Shown one piece after another: positions 51,919 through 63,700 of a stretch of DNA of 64,000 bases (position 1 is the first letter of the stretch; the number at the start of each line of letters is the position of its first letter). Below the pieces are notes generated by a model. It was given only the letters and a program-made list of their open reading frames with translations. It did no database searches and was not told the origin of the DNA. This stretch comes from Oscarella lobularis (taxonomy: Eukaryota; Porifera; Homoscleromorpha; Homosclerophorida; Oscarellidae): contig NC_089194.1 of NCBI RefSeq assembly GCF_947507565.1, positions 62,001 to 126,000 of the forward strand, in the 5' to 3' direction. The position numbers were made by a program, and so were the translations under genes.

Positions 51919-52841
51919 AAAAAGGGAGAAGGCAAAAGGCACAGGAGAAGGCAAAAGGCAAAGGGAGAAGGCAAAAGGCAAAGGGAGAAGGCAAAAGGCA
52001 AAAGGAAAAGTCAAAAGGCAAAGGGAGAAGGCAAAAGGCAAAGGGAGAAGGCAAAAGGCAAAGGGAGAAGGCAAAAGGCAAAGGGAGAAGGCAAAAGGCA
52101 AAAGGAAAAGTCAAAAGGCAAAGGGAGAAGGCAAAAGGCAAAGGGAGAAGGCAAAAGGCAAAGGGAGAAGGCAAAAGGCAAAGGGAGAAGGCAAAAGGCA
52201 AAGGGAGAAGGCAAAAGGCAAAGGGAGAAGGCAAAAGGCAAAGGGAGAAGGCAAAAGGCAAAGGGAGAAGGCAAAAGGCAAAGGGAAAAGGCAAAAGGCA
52301 AAGGGAGAAGGCAAAAGGCAAAAGGAAAAGTCAAAAGGCAAAGGGAGAAGGCAAAAGGCAAAGGGAGAAGGCAAAAGGCAAAGGGAGAAGGCAAAAGGCA
52401 AAGGGAGAAGGCAAAAGGCAAAGGGAGAAGGCAAAAGGCAAAGGGAGAAGGCAAAAGGCAAAGGGAGAAGGCAAAAGGCAAAGGGAGAAGGCAAAAGGCA
52501 AAGGGAAAAGGCAAAAGGCAAAGGGAGAAGGCAAAAGGCAAAGGGAGAAGGCAAAAGGCAAAGGGAGAAGGCAAAAGGCAAAGGGACAAGGCAAAAGGCA
52601 AAGGGACAAGGCAAAAGGCAAAGGGACAAGGCAAAAGGCAAAGGGACAAGGCAAAAGGCAAAGGGACAAGGCAAAAGGCAAAGGGAGAAGGCAAAAGGCA
52701 AAGGGAGAAGGCAAAAGGCAAAGGGAAAAGGCAAAAGGCAAAGGGAGAAGGCAAAAGGCAAAGGGAGAAGGCAAAACGCAAAGGGAGAAGGCAAAAGGCA
52801 AAGGGAGAAGGCAAAAGGCAAAGGGAGAAGGCAAAAGGCAA
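51919..52841. repeat. 20-bp purine-rich satellite (about 46 copies)
   Basis: The unit is aaagggagaaggcaaaaggc. From 51961 to 52840 the 20-bp register is kept with no insertion or deletion (44 units). Variation is limited: three units carry aaaggaaaagtc (T at 52011, 52111 and 52331), five consecutive units carry gggacaagg (about 52581-52680), and one carries caaaacgc. Plus-strand T is almost absent. The unit has no stop in most frames, so open frames run through it on both strands (Lys/Arg/Gly/Glu-rich on plus, Leu/Pro/Phe/Ala-rich on minus). None starts with a plausible ATG in flanking unique sequence. Confidence 0.96.
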
Positions 52842-55800
52842 CTACTGCAACTACTACAACTACAGCAGCTACTGCAACTACTGCAACTACTACAACTACT
52901 GCAACTACTTCAACTACTGCAACTACTACAACTACTGCAACTACTACAACTACTGCAACTACTTCAACTACTGCAACTACTACTGCAACTACTACAACTA
53001 CAGCAGCTACTGCAACTACTGCAACTACTGCAACTACTACAACTACTGCAACTACTACAACTACTGCAACTACTGCAATGACTGCAACTGCAACTACTGC
53101 AACGACTGAAACTACTGCAACTACTGCAACTACTACAACTACTGCAACTACTACAACTACTACAACTACTACAACTACTGCAACTACTGACACTACTGCA
53201 ATGACTGCAACTGCAACTACTGCAACGACAGAAACTACTGCAACTACTGCAACTACTGCAATGACTGCAACTACTACAACTACTGCAACTACTGCAACTA
53301 CTGCAATGACTGCAACGACTGAAACTACTGCAACTACTACAACTACTGCAACTACTACAACTACTACAACTACTGCAACTACTACAACTACTGCAACTAC
53401 TACAACTACTACAACTACTACAACTACTGCAACTACTGCAACTACTGCAATGACTGCAACTACTACAACTACTGCAACTACTGCAACTACTGCAATGACT
53501 GCAACGACTGAAACTACTCCAACTACTACAACTACTGCAATGACTGCAACTACTACAACTACTGCAACTACTGCAACTACTGCAATGACTGCAACGACTG
53601 AAACTACTCCAACTACTACAACTACTGCAACTACTCCAACTACTTCAACTACTGCAACTACTACAACTACTACAACTACTGCATCTACTGCAACTACTGC
53701 AATGACTGAAACTACTGCAACTACTACATCTACTGCAACTACTCCAACTACTGCAACTACTGCAACTACTGCAATGACTGCAACGACTCAAACTACTGCA
53801 AATACTCCAACTACTACAACTACTGCAACTACTACAACAACTACAACTACTGCAACTACTACAACTACTGCAACGACTGCAACGACTGAAACTACTGCAA
53901 CTACTACAACTACTGCAACTACTTCAACTACTGCAACTACTAGAACTACTAGAACTACTAGAACTACTGCAACTACTGTAACTACTGCAATGACTGCAAC
54001 TACTACAACTACTGCATCTACTGCAACTACTGCAACTACTGCAATGACTGCAACTACTGCAACTACTGCAACTACTGCAATGACTGCAACGACTGCAACT
54101 ACTGCAACTACTGCAACGACTGCAACGACTGCCACAACTGCAATGACTGCAATGACTGCAACGACTGAAACTACTACAACAACTGCAATGACTGCAACTA
54201 CTACAACTACTGCAACTACTGCAACTACTGCAATGACTGCAACGACTGAAACTACTGCAACTACTACAACTACTGCAACTACTCCAACTACTTCAACTAC
54301 TGCAACTACTGCAACTACTACAACTACTGCATCTACTGCAACTACTGCAATGACTGAAACTACTGCAACTACTACATCTACTGCAACTACTCCAACTACT
54401 GCAACTACTGCAACTACTGCAATGACTGCAACTACTACAACTACTGCAACTACTGCAACTACTGCAATGACTGCAACGACTGAAACTACTGCAACTACTA
54501 CAACTACTGCAACTACTCCAACTACTGCAACTACTTCAACTACTGCAACTACTACAACTACTGCATCTACTGCAACTACCGCAATGACTGAAACTACTGC
54601 AACTACTACAACTACTGCAACTACTCCAACTACTGCAACTACTACAACTACTACAACTACTACAACTACTGCATCTACTGCAACTACTGCAACTACTGCA
54701 ACTACTACAACTACTGCATCTACTGCAACTACTACAACTACTGCAACTACTACAACTACTGCATCTACTGCAACTACTGAAACTACTGCAACTACTACAT
54801 CTACTGCAACTACTCCAACTACTGCAACTACTGCAACTACTGCAATGACTGCAACGACTGAAACTACTGCAAATACTCCAACTACTACAACTACTGCAAC
54901 TACTACAACTACTACAACTACTGCAACTGCTACAACTACTGCAACGACTGCAACTACTGCAATGACTGCAACGACTGAAACTACTGCAACTACTACAACT
55001 ACTGCAACTACTTCAACTACTGCAACTACTAGAACTACTAGAACTACTAGAACTACTGCATCTACTGCAACTACTGCAATGACTGAAACTACTGCAACTA
55101 CTACAACTACTGCAACTACTACAACTACTGCAACTACTACAACTACTGCAACTACTGCAATGACTGCAACGACTGCAACGACTGCAACTACTACAACTAC
55201 TGCAACTACTGCAATGACTGCAACGACTGCAACTACTGCAACTACTGCAACGACTGCAACGACTGCCACAACTGCAACTACTAGAACTACTAGAACTACT
55301 AGAACTACTGCAACTACTGTAACTACTGCAATGACTGCAACTACTACAACTACTGCATCTACTGCAACTACTGCAACTACTGCAATGACTGCAACTACTG
55401 CAACTACTGCAACTACTGCAATGACTGCAATGACTGCAACGACTGAAACTACTGCAACTACTACAACTACTGCCACTACTTCAACTACTGCAACTACTGC
55501 AACTACTGCAACTACTACAACTACTGCATCTACTGCAACTACTGCAATGACTGAAACTACTGCAACTACTACAACTACTGCAACTACTACAACTACTGCA
55601 ACTACTACAACTACTGCAACTACTGCAATGACTGCAACGACTGCAACGACTGCAACTACTACAACTACTGCAACTACTGCAATGACTGCAACGACTGAAA
55701 CTACTGCAACTACTACAACTACTGCAACTACTTCAACTACTGCAACTACTAGAACTACTAGAACTACTAGAACTACTGCAACTACTGTAACTACTGCAAT

Positions 55801-57776
55801 GAATGCAACTACTACAACTACTGCATCTACTGCAACTACTGAAGCTACTGCAATGACTGCAACTACTGCAACTACTGCAACTACTGCAATGACTGCAATG
55901 ACTGCAACGACTGAAACTACTGCAACTACTACAACTACTGCCACTACTTCAACTACTGCAACTACTGCAACTACTGCAACTACTACAACTACTGCATCTA
56001 CTGCAACTACTGCAATGACTGAAACTACTGCAACTACTACAACTACTGCAACTACTACAACTACTGCAACTACTACAACTACTGCAACTACTGCAATGAC
56101 TGCAACGACTGCAACGACTGCAACTACTACAACTACTGCAACTACTGCAATGACTGCAACGACTGCAACTACTGCAACTACTGCAACGACTGCAACGACT
56201 GCCACAACTGCAATGACTGCAATGACTGCAACGACTGAAACTACTACAACTACTGCATCTACTGCAACTACTGCTACTACTGCAATGACTGCAACTACTA
56301 CAACTACTGCAACTACTGCAATGACTGCAACGACTGAAACTACTGCAACTACTGCAACTGCTCCAATGACTGCAACGACTGAAACTACTGCAACTACTAC
56401 AACTACTACAACTACTACAACTATTGCAATTACTGCAAATACTGCAATTACTGCAACTACTGCAATTAATGCAACTGCAACTACTGCAACGACTGAAACT
56501 ACTGCAACTACTGCAACTACTGCAATGACTGCAACGACTGCAACTACTACAACTACTGCAACTACTGCAACGACTGCAACGACTGCAACAACTGCAATGA
56601 CTGCAACGACTGAAACTACTGCAACTACTGCAACGACTGCAACGACTGCCACAACTGCAATGACTGCAATGACTGCAACGACTGAAACTACTACAACTAC
56701 TGCATCTACTGCAACTACTGCTACTACTGCAATGACTGCAACTACTACAACTACTGCAACTACTGCAATGACTGCAACGACTGAAACTACTGCAACTACT
56801 GCAACTGCTCCAATGACTGCAACGACTGAAACTACTGCAACTACTACAACTACTACAACTACTACAACTATTGCAATTACTGCAAATACTGCAATTACTG
56901 CAACTACTGCAATTAATGCAACTGCAACTACTGCAACGACTGAAACTACTGCAACTACTGCAACTACTGCAATGACTGCAACGACTGCAACTACTACAAC
57001 TACTGCAACTACTGCAACGACTGCAACGACTGCAACAACTGCAATGACTGCAACGACTGAAACTACTGCAACTACTGCAACTACTACAACTACTGCAACT
57101 ACTGCAACTACTGCTACTACTGCAATGACTGCAACTACTACAACTACTGCAACTACTGAAACGACTGCAACTACTGCAACTACTACAACTACAGCAGCTA
57201 CTGCAACTACTGCAACTACTACAACTACTGCAACTACTTCAACTACTGCAACTACTACAACTACTGCAACTACTACAACTACAGCAGCTACTGCAACTAC
57301 TGCAACTACTGCAACTACTACAACTACTGCAACTACTACAACTACTGCAACTACTTCAACTACTGCAACTACTACTGCAACTACTACAACTACAGCAGCT
57401 ACTGCAACTACTGCAACTACTGCAACTACTACAACTACTGCAACTACTACAACTACTGCAACTACTTCAACTACTGCAACTACTACAACTACAGCAGCTA
57501 CTGCAACTACTGCAACTACTGCAACTACTACAACTACTGCAACTACTACAACTACTGCAACTACTTCAACTACTGCAACTACTACAACTACTGCAACTAC
57601 TACAACTACAGCATCTACTGCAACTACTGCAACTACTGCAACTACTACAACTACTGCAACTACTCCAACTACTGCAACTACTGCAACTACTGCAACTACT
57701 ACAACTACTGCAACTACTACAACTACTGCATCTACTGCAACTACTGCAATGACTGAAACTACTGCAACTACTACAA
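52842..57776. repeat. 9-bp satellite (actactgca / actactaca), about 4.9 kb
   Basis: Units are actactgca and actactaca with single-base variants (atg, acg, gaa, cca, tca, aga, gta). Occasional 6-bp units occur, but every length change is a multiple of three, so one plus-strand frame (Thr-Thr-Ala / Thr-Thr-Thr) stays open through the whole array. Higher-order duplication is visible: a distinctive segment containing gcaactgctccaatgactgc recurs 447 bp apart (about 56352 and 56799), and the run of three agaactact units recurs at 53942, 55031, 55283 and 55751. The minus strand reads Val/Ala or Ser/Cys in two frames, while the third carries repeated TAG stops. It abuts the 20-bp satellite on the left and the cadherin coding sequence on the right with no spacer. 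Confidence 0.96.
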
Positions 57777-60700
57777 CGACAGTTGCACCTTTCCGCTATA
57801 GGGGTCCACAAAAAACGCCGAATTTTTGGGCAGAACTTCGTAACGAATCTCCGCGTTCGATCCCTCATCTTCGTCGACAGCACTGACGCGCAAAACAACA
57901 TCACTAAAGTCGATAGAATCTTTAACTGTCGCTTGATAGGAAGGAAGACTGAAACGAGGAGCGTGGTTATTGATGTCTGTAAGAGTGACTTCGAGGGAAC
58001 AAAAGGCGCTCCGACCTCCACCGTCGTAAGCGCGAATGACTTCTTGGGGCAATCGGTTGGGCGGAATCAACAAATCCGACCCCGAAACGTTCGTGTACAC
58101 ATCTCCAGTTTGATTATCAACGGCAAATTTTCCACCTTCCCTCTCCATTACGTAGTTGACTACACCGTGGTGGAAGTAATCGGGATCGACTGCGGTAACT
58201 CGTGTCACAAACGTACCGAGGGCAGATCCTTCTGGTACGGAGCCCCTGCGCGGACACGGCGAAGCAAACGAAGGATTGTGAGCATTAACGTTGCCGACAT
58301 ATACATCGACAGTTGCGTCGTCGTGAAAATCTCCGTCGAAAACTTGAACGTCCAAAAGGTAATGGCCACTTTGACTTGCACGATTCAAAGTCAATACACC
58401 AGTAAGACGATCCAATGCAAAGACGTTCTGATCGTTTCCACGTTCTACGGAAAACACAAGCGGTGATAGATGGTCCTTGTCAATCGCCCACACTTGACCA
58501 ACAAGGGTCCCTTTCGGAGCCGAGTCACTAACGAGAAATCGATAGCGGTCGTCAACAAAACGAGGAACGACGTCATTAGCATTTGCCACATCCACAAAGA
58601 CTTTGACAACAATGTATTGCGTTGGCCTGCCGAGATCGCGTATGACGACGTCAAACGCATACATACTTGTTTCCTCGTAATCTAGGCGCTTTTTCAACAA
58701 AAGGAATCCTTTGGTCGGATGTGAAGAAAACTTGTCGTCGTACATCTCGGTGACTTTCATAAAGACGAGTTGTCCGTTCGCTCCTTTGTCAGCATCGTAG
58801 GCCGCTATGCTGGTCAGTCTACCGGGCTTGGTCCTCTCATCTACAGTAACCCGTAGACTATTAGTCGCGCTCGAAGTAAGAGTGGGAGCGTTATCATTAG
58901 CGTCTTGCACAACAATGGTCACATCAACGTCGACGAAGTCAACGTCGCAAGAGGAGCAAGCACTGTCGTAAAGGCGAACTGCGAGAACGTACTCCCTCAA
59001 TCTTTCGTAATCAAGAGGAGCATCGACCGTAATTAATCCAAAGAAAGAATCCACATGAAACGCTCCACCAAGGTTGCCATCGACAAAAAAATAATCCAGA
59101 TCTGATACTTGATCGCCGTTAAAAGCAAAGCCTCGAACGCGACCAACTGGAGTTCCCACAGGCGACGATTCTGATACAGCAAACTTGTAGTTTGAGTGCT
59201 CAAAGAAAGGCTTTTTAACAACGTCATCCACTATGAATAAAGTCAAGAAAGCTGTCGTCTTTAGACCTCCGGAATCACTGACTTGAATAGTCAAGTTGTA
59301 GGCGTCCAACATATTCGAGTCGGAGGCACGTGTTAAAACGATATTTCCCGAGTTTTCAATCACAAAAGGATACGACAGCGGAAGATTGAGAAAAGAGTAG
59401 GAGCCGCCACCGACTTGTAAAATGTCCTTCCCATCCTGGATCACATTCCATGATTCACCGTCCTCAGCGTCGATGGCCAGTACAGTGTATACTATCGATC
59501 CTTGACGTAAGTTTTTACGAAGATATCCAGTCATTGGTAGTCGTTCCAAAAACTGAGGATAATTGTCATTGACGTCTGTAACGTTTACTTGAAAGGTCGT
59601 CGCAGCACGACGAATGGGATGAGTAAAGTTAGGGTAAGCAGCTTCAACTGTCAGAATGTACGAATCTCGAAATTCTCGGTCAAGAGGCGCAGCAAGCACA
59701 AGATTTCCTTCATCAGTAACGTTGAAGTCGGTAAAACGAGGTTTTACTTGAAACAACACGTTAACAAAGGCTGACTCGAATATGGTTCCAACAGGACTTG
59801 ATCCTATGGGCGTATCTTCTCGAATCGCGATGCCGCTCTCCAACGAACGAACAAAGCGAAACAATGATGAAACTCTGACAAAAACGAGCGTATACTCCAC
59901 GTGAAAGCCGTCATTGACTTGAACCTGAAGGCGATAAACTGAATCCCCTAAGCCGGACGACCGAGCGACTACAACATGTCCACTGGTGCTATTTATTCGA
60001 AAGTGCCTTCCGTCGTCTCCCGAGTGTATGGAATAACTCAAGGGATACACTCCCCACGCAGTCACTCGTACCACTTCAACATCGCCAGGTGCAACAACGC
60101 TAGCGTGGTAAACGCTACGAAGAAAGCGGGGACGAACGGATCGAATAACTTTAATGTAAACGACAGCTGGATAAAGAGCGGTGAAAGAAGGAGAGCCAAG
60201 ATCCCGTGCTTGAACTGCAATTTCAAGAACGCGAGCGTCACGAAAATTGAGCACAGAAGCTTGAAGTGTAAGTTGTCCCGTTATTGAATCGATAGAAAAC
60301 ATGGAGGCATCGTAGTCATCGGTGATAAAGTATCGCACCTCGCCATTCAAACCGGAATCACGATCGCGAGCGACAACAGACCACAATTTCACTCCGATAG
60401 AAGCTTCTGAAGGAACTCTCCAAACTGTGACTTCGTCTCGAAATTCTGGATCATTGTCATTGACGTCTAGTAGAGATACGATAAGACGAGCTGTCGTACG
60501 TCTATGAAAGGCATCCACTGCGTAAAAACGAAAGACGAGATTTTTCTCCTGCTCGTAGTCAAGCGTTGTTGTCGTGGCAACAAGTCCACTAGCGGAATTA
60601 ATCGAAAAATTCATGGAATGTCCGTGAAAAGTGATTCGATACGGACTGACGACGCGAGGGGAAACCACTGCCCTTCCAACAACATTCGTTTCAACCATCG

Positions 60701-63700
60701 TAACACGATATACATCCTGCGTAAAACGCGGAGGATGACCATCTATTGCATCATCCATCACCCGAACGTGCAGCGTGCTTGATGCCGTCATAACAGTCGA
60801 TCCATTGTCGCTCGCCTTGATGACCAAAGAGTAGAAAGTGACATTTTCAAAGCGCAACGGCGAAATCAAGCGGATGACACCACTCGACTGACCGATTGAA
60901 AAAACTCTCCCAACTTGGTCGAAATTGGAAATTTCATAAGTTATATTACCATTACTTCCTGGCTCATCTTCATCCGAAGCTTGGACAGCAAATATAGGCG
61001 TTCCAACAGCGACACTTTCTCTTATATTCACTTTATAAAAAGACGAGGCAAAAACGGGAGGATGATCGTTCGCATCTGTGACGCGAATGCGAACTTGGAC
61101 GTAATTAGCTCTCGATGGAGAGCCGCCGTCTTCAGCCTTGATAACGATCGGATAATGCGACCGCATTTCCCTGTCGAGACGAGAAAGCAAAACAACTGAA
61201 CCGTTGGACAGTACTCCAAAAAAGGAAGGACACGGATAATTTTCCAATTTCAGACTATATTTCACAGCTCCATTCAATTTTTCATCAGGATCGTTGGCAT
61301 GAACTGAAAGGACTATTGATCCAGGTGAAGCAGATTCGATTACGTCGACCAAATAGAGGCTTTGCTCAAACACTGGGACGTTATCGTTGACGTCGATCAA
61401 AGTCACACAAACAGACGTAGTGGCCATAGACCAACTGCCGCTTGACGAGGCAAACAAATCAATTAAAAGAGTCCCGTTACCAACGAGAGATTCTCTATCC
61501 AATTGGGAGGACACCGACACAAAACCTGTAAGATGATCGACTCGAAACAAATGACTGGACGTCGAGTAGACAACGTCTGACGGCGAAGAAAGCTGACTAA
61601 TAGCCGTCACGTTAACGACAAAGGTTCCAATATCAACGTCCTCCCTCAAGATCGCGTGATAACGAGATGAAAGGAAGAGAGGTGGGGGATCGTAGCGATT
61701 GACGACACGCACTTGAACGGGCAAAAGAGACCGACGTGGATGCGAGCCCCAATCCGTAGCAACGACAGTGAACAAGTGAACGTCTGAAAGATCGTAATTA
61801 ATCGGCTTCTCGATGGTGATCCGCCCAGACATTGAATCGATGGCGAAAATACCCTTATCGTTGTCTCGTATTGAGTAAAAGACTTTCCCATCTCTTTCTA
61901 CATCGGAATCGTAAGCTTTAACCCAAGCAACAAAACTTCCCATTGGGCTGTATTCGTCCATAGAAACTCTCAGAGGTAAACTCTGCGAAAATGCAGGAGG
62001 ATGTCGATTGACAGAAAAAATATTGATGGAATACGTGATTTCGTCGGAAAGAGAAGGAAACACATCTGTTAGGACTCTGACGAGAAGCAGATACCGTCCG
62101 ACACTGACACTTTTAACCAAAGCCACGTGTCCAGTTGTACGATTGACGACGAAACTCCTGTTGAAATCCCTTCCATGTATAGAATAATGTAACGGTGTTG
62201 GGATGACTGAACGTGCTTGTCTCCACGGTTGAATTACAAAGGGTAGGGGCTTGTCTTCAGCAACATCAATAGAGATTACTTTAAGCGGACCAAACGAAGG
62301 TATTTTGGTCCCGTTTGTCGCGACGGCAAGATAAAGGCTGCCAACGACTTTTCGAGAGCGATTGAACGGATTCTCCGCAACAACGTCGAGAACAGCAAAG
62401 GAGGCCGGAAACGCTCTGGCTAAAGACAGTTCTCCAGTAATACTGTTAATTGAAAAGTAGAGAGACGACTGCAGGCTTTGATCATTTATCGGACCACGTA
62501 GCCACCAGGAGTGAAAGTATGGTAACATTCGGTATTCAACCGCAGCATTTGTCCCGGAATCGGCGTGCACAGCGTAAACGGTTGCGATAGTGTTGTTGAC
62601 AAGCATTACAGAGCGACTGCGAAGAGTGACATAATATGGACTTTCGTCAAACATGGGCAAATTGTCGTCAACGTCGACGAGTGTCACAGTTAACGTAGTC
62701 ACGCTGAATAGGTAACGACGTTGAGCTCTACGGTACTCCGCCTGAACGTATAAGACATACTGGCGATTAGCCTCATAGTCGAGTTGTCCGCATTTCGACA
62801 CATTGCCAGTTAATGAGTCAATGTAAAAGGCTCTAGCTTTCGGATCGATCCAAACTAGGTTGTAAATAACAGGCATGTAGCCACGAGCACGAATTTGCAC
62901 AAAGGCTTTATGATCGTTTAGATCTTTTCGAATAGTAACAGCGTAAGATGATTGAGAGAACTGCGGTCTTTCCTCATAGATGTCAATCACTTGGATTTCC
63001 AAGTAGGCAGTCGACGTTGCGTTTCCAATAGAGGCAACAAAGCCTACTTTATGATTTTGTTGCTTCTCGTAATCCAAAGTTTTGCACGATAAAACGCCAG
63101 TTGTACAGTTGATAGTAAACCGAATCGAATCAGTGTCTGAAGTCAGTTGAAAATGAAGAGACCTGTAGCCACCTTCGCTTCTGGTAGATGCAACCAGTGG
63201 CTGGAATAAATGCTTGTAAGGCCGGTTTTCCACAACTTTCGTCACGTAGGGAAGACCGAGAAATTGCGGTCGAAAACCTGGTTGAGCGACAAGGCAATCG
63301 ACAGTCTGTACTCGAATTAGAACAGACGACGGAAGTGAAGGCTCTCCTCGGTCTTTCACAGAAACAAGAAGATCGTAGAAGGGGGCTCCGTAAAAGGTGT
63401 CGCGTTTAGACGTGACGATCCCGTGGATGCTGTCAATGTCGAAGTAAGAATCATTGAGTTCGTATACTACCTGTCCTGCACCGCCTTCGTCCACATCGGA
63501 AGCCGAAACAACGGCAACTATCTCGTCTCCTTCCGTGCACCGCAAAACGATTCCACTGACGTAATCCGATCTCGCAGCTGGAGGGTTGTCATTCTCATCC
63601 AATACAACGACAATGATATTCATCTCCGAAACCAGTGAATCGACGCTATTGTCTTGCACCGTTAGAGTCAAATTGTACCACATCTTTAGCTCGCGATCCA

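Noticed and set aside
51809..53193. Leu/Pro/Phe/Ala-rich and Val/Ala-rich minus-strand frames that look like membrane proteins
   Set aside because: They are direct translations of the 20-bp and 9-bp units; the hydrophobicity is a property of the repeat.
53788..56652. 954-codon Val/Ala minus-strand frame
   Set aside because: This is one of several open frames of the 9-bp satellite and has no non-repetitive sequence at either end.
1..57776. Telomeric repeats
   Set aside because: No run of TTAGGG-type or similar short G-rich telomere units is present on either strand.
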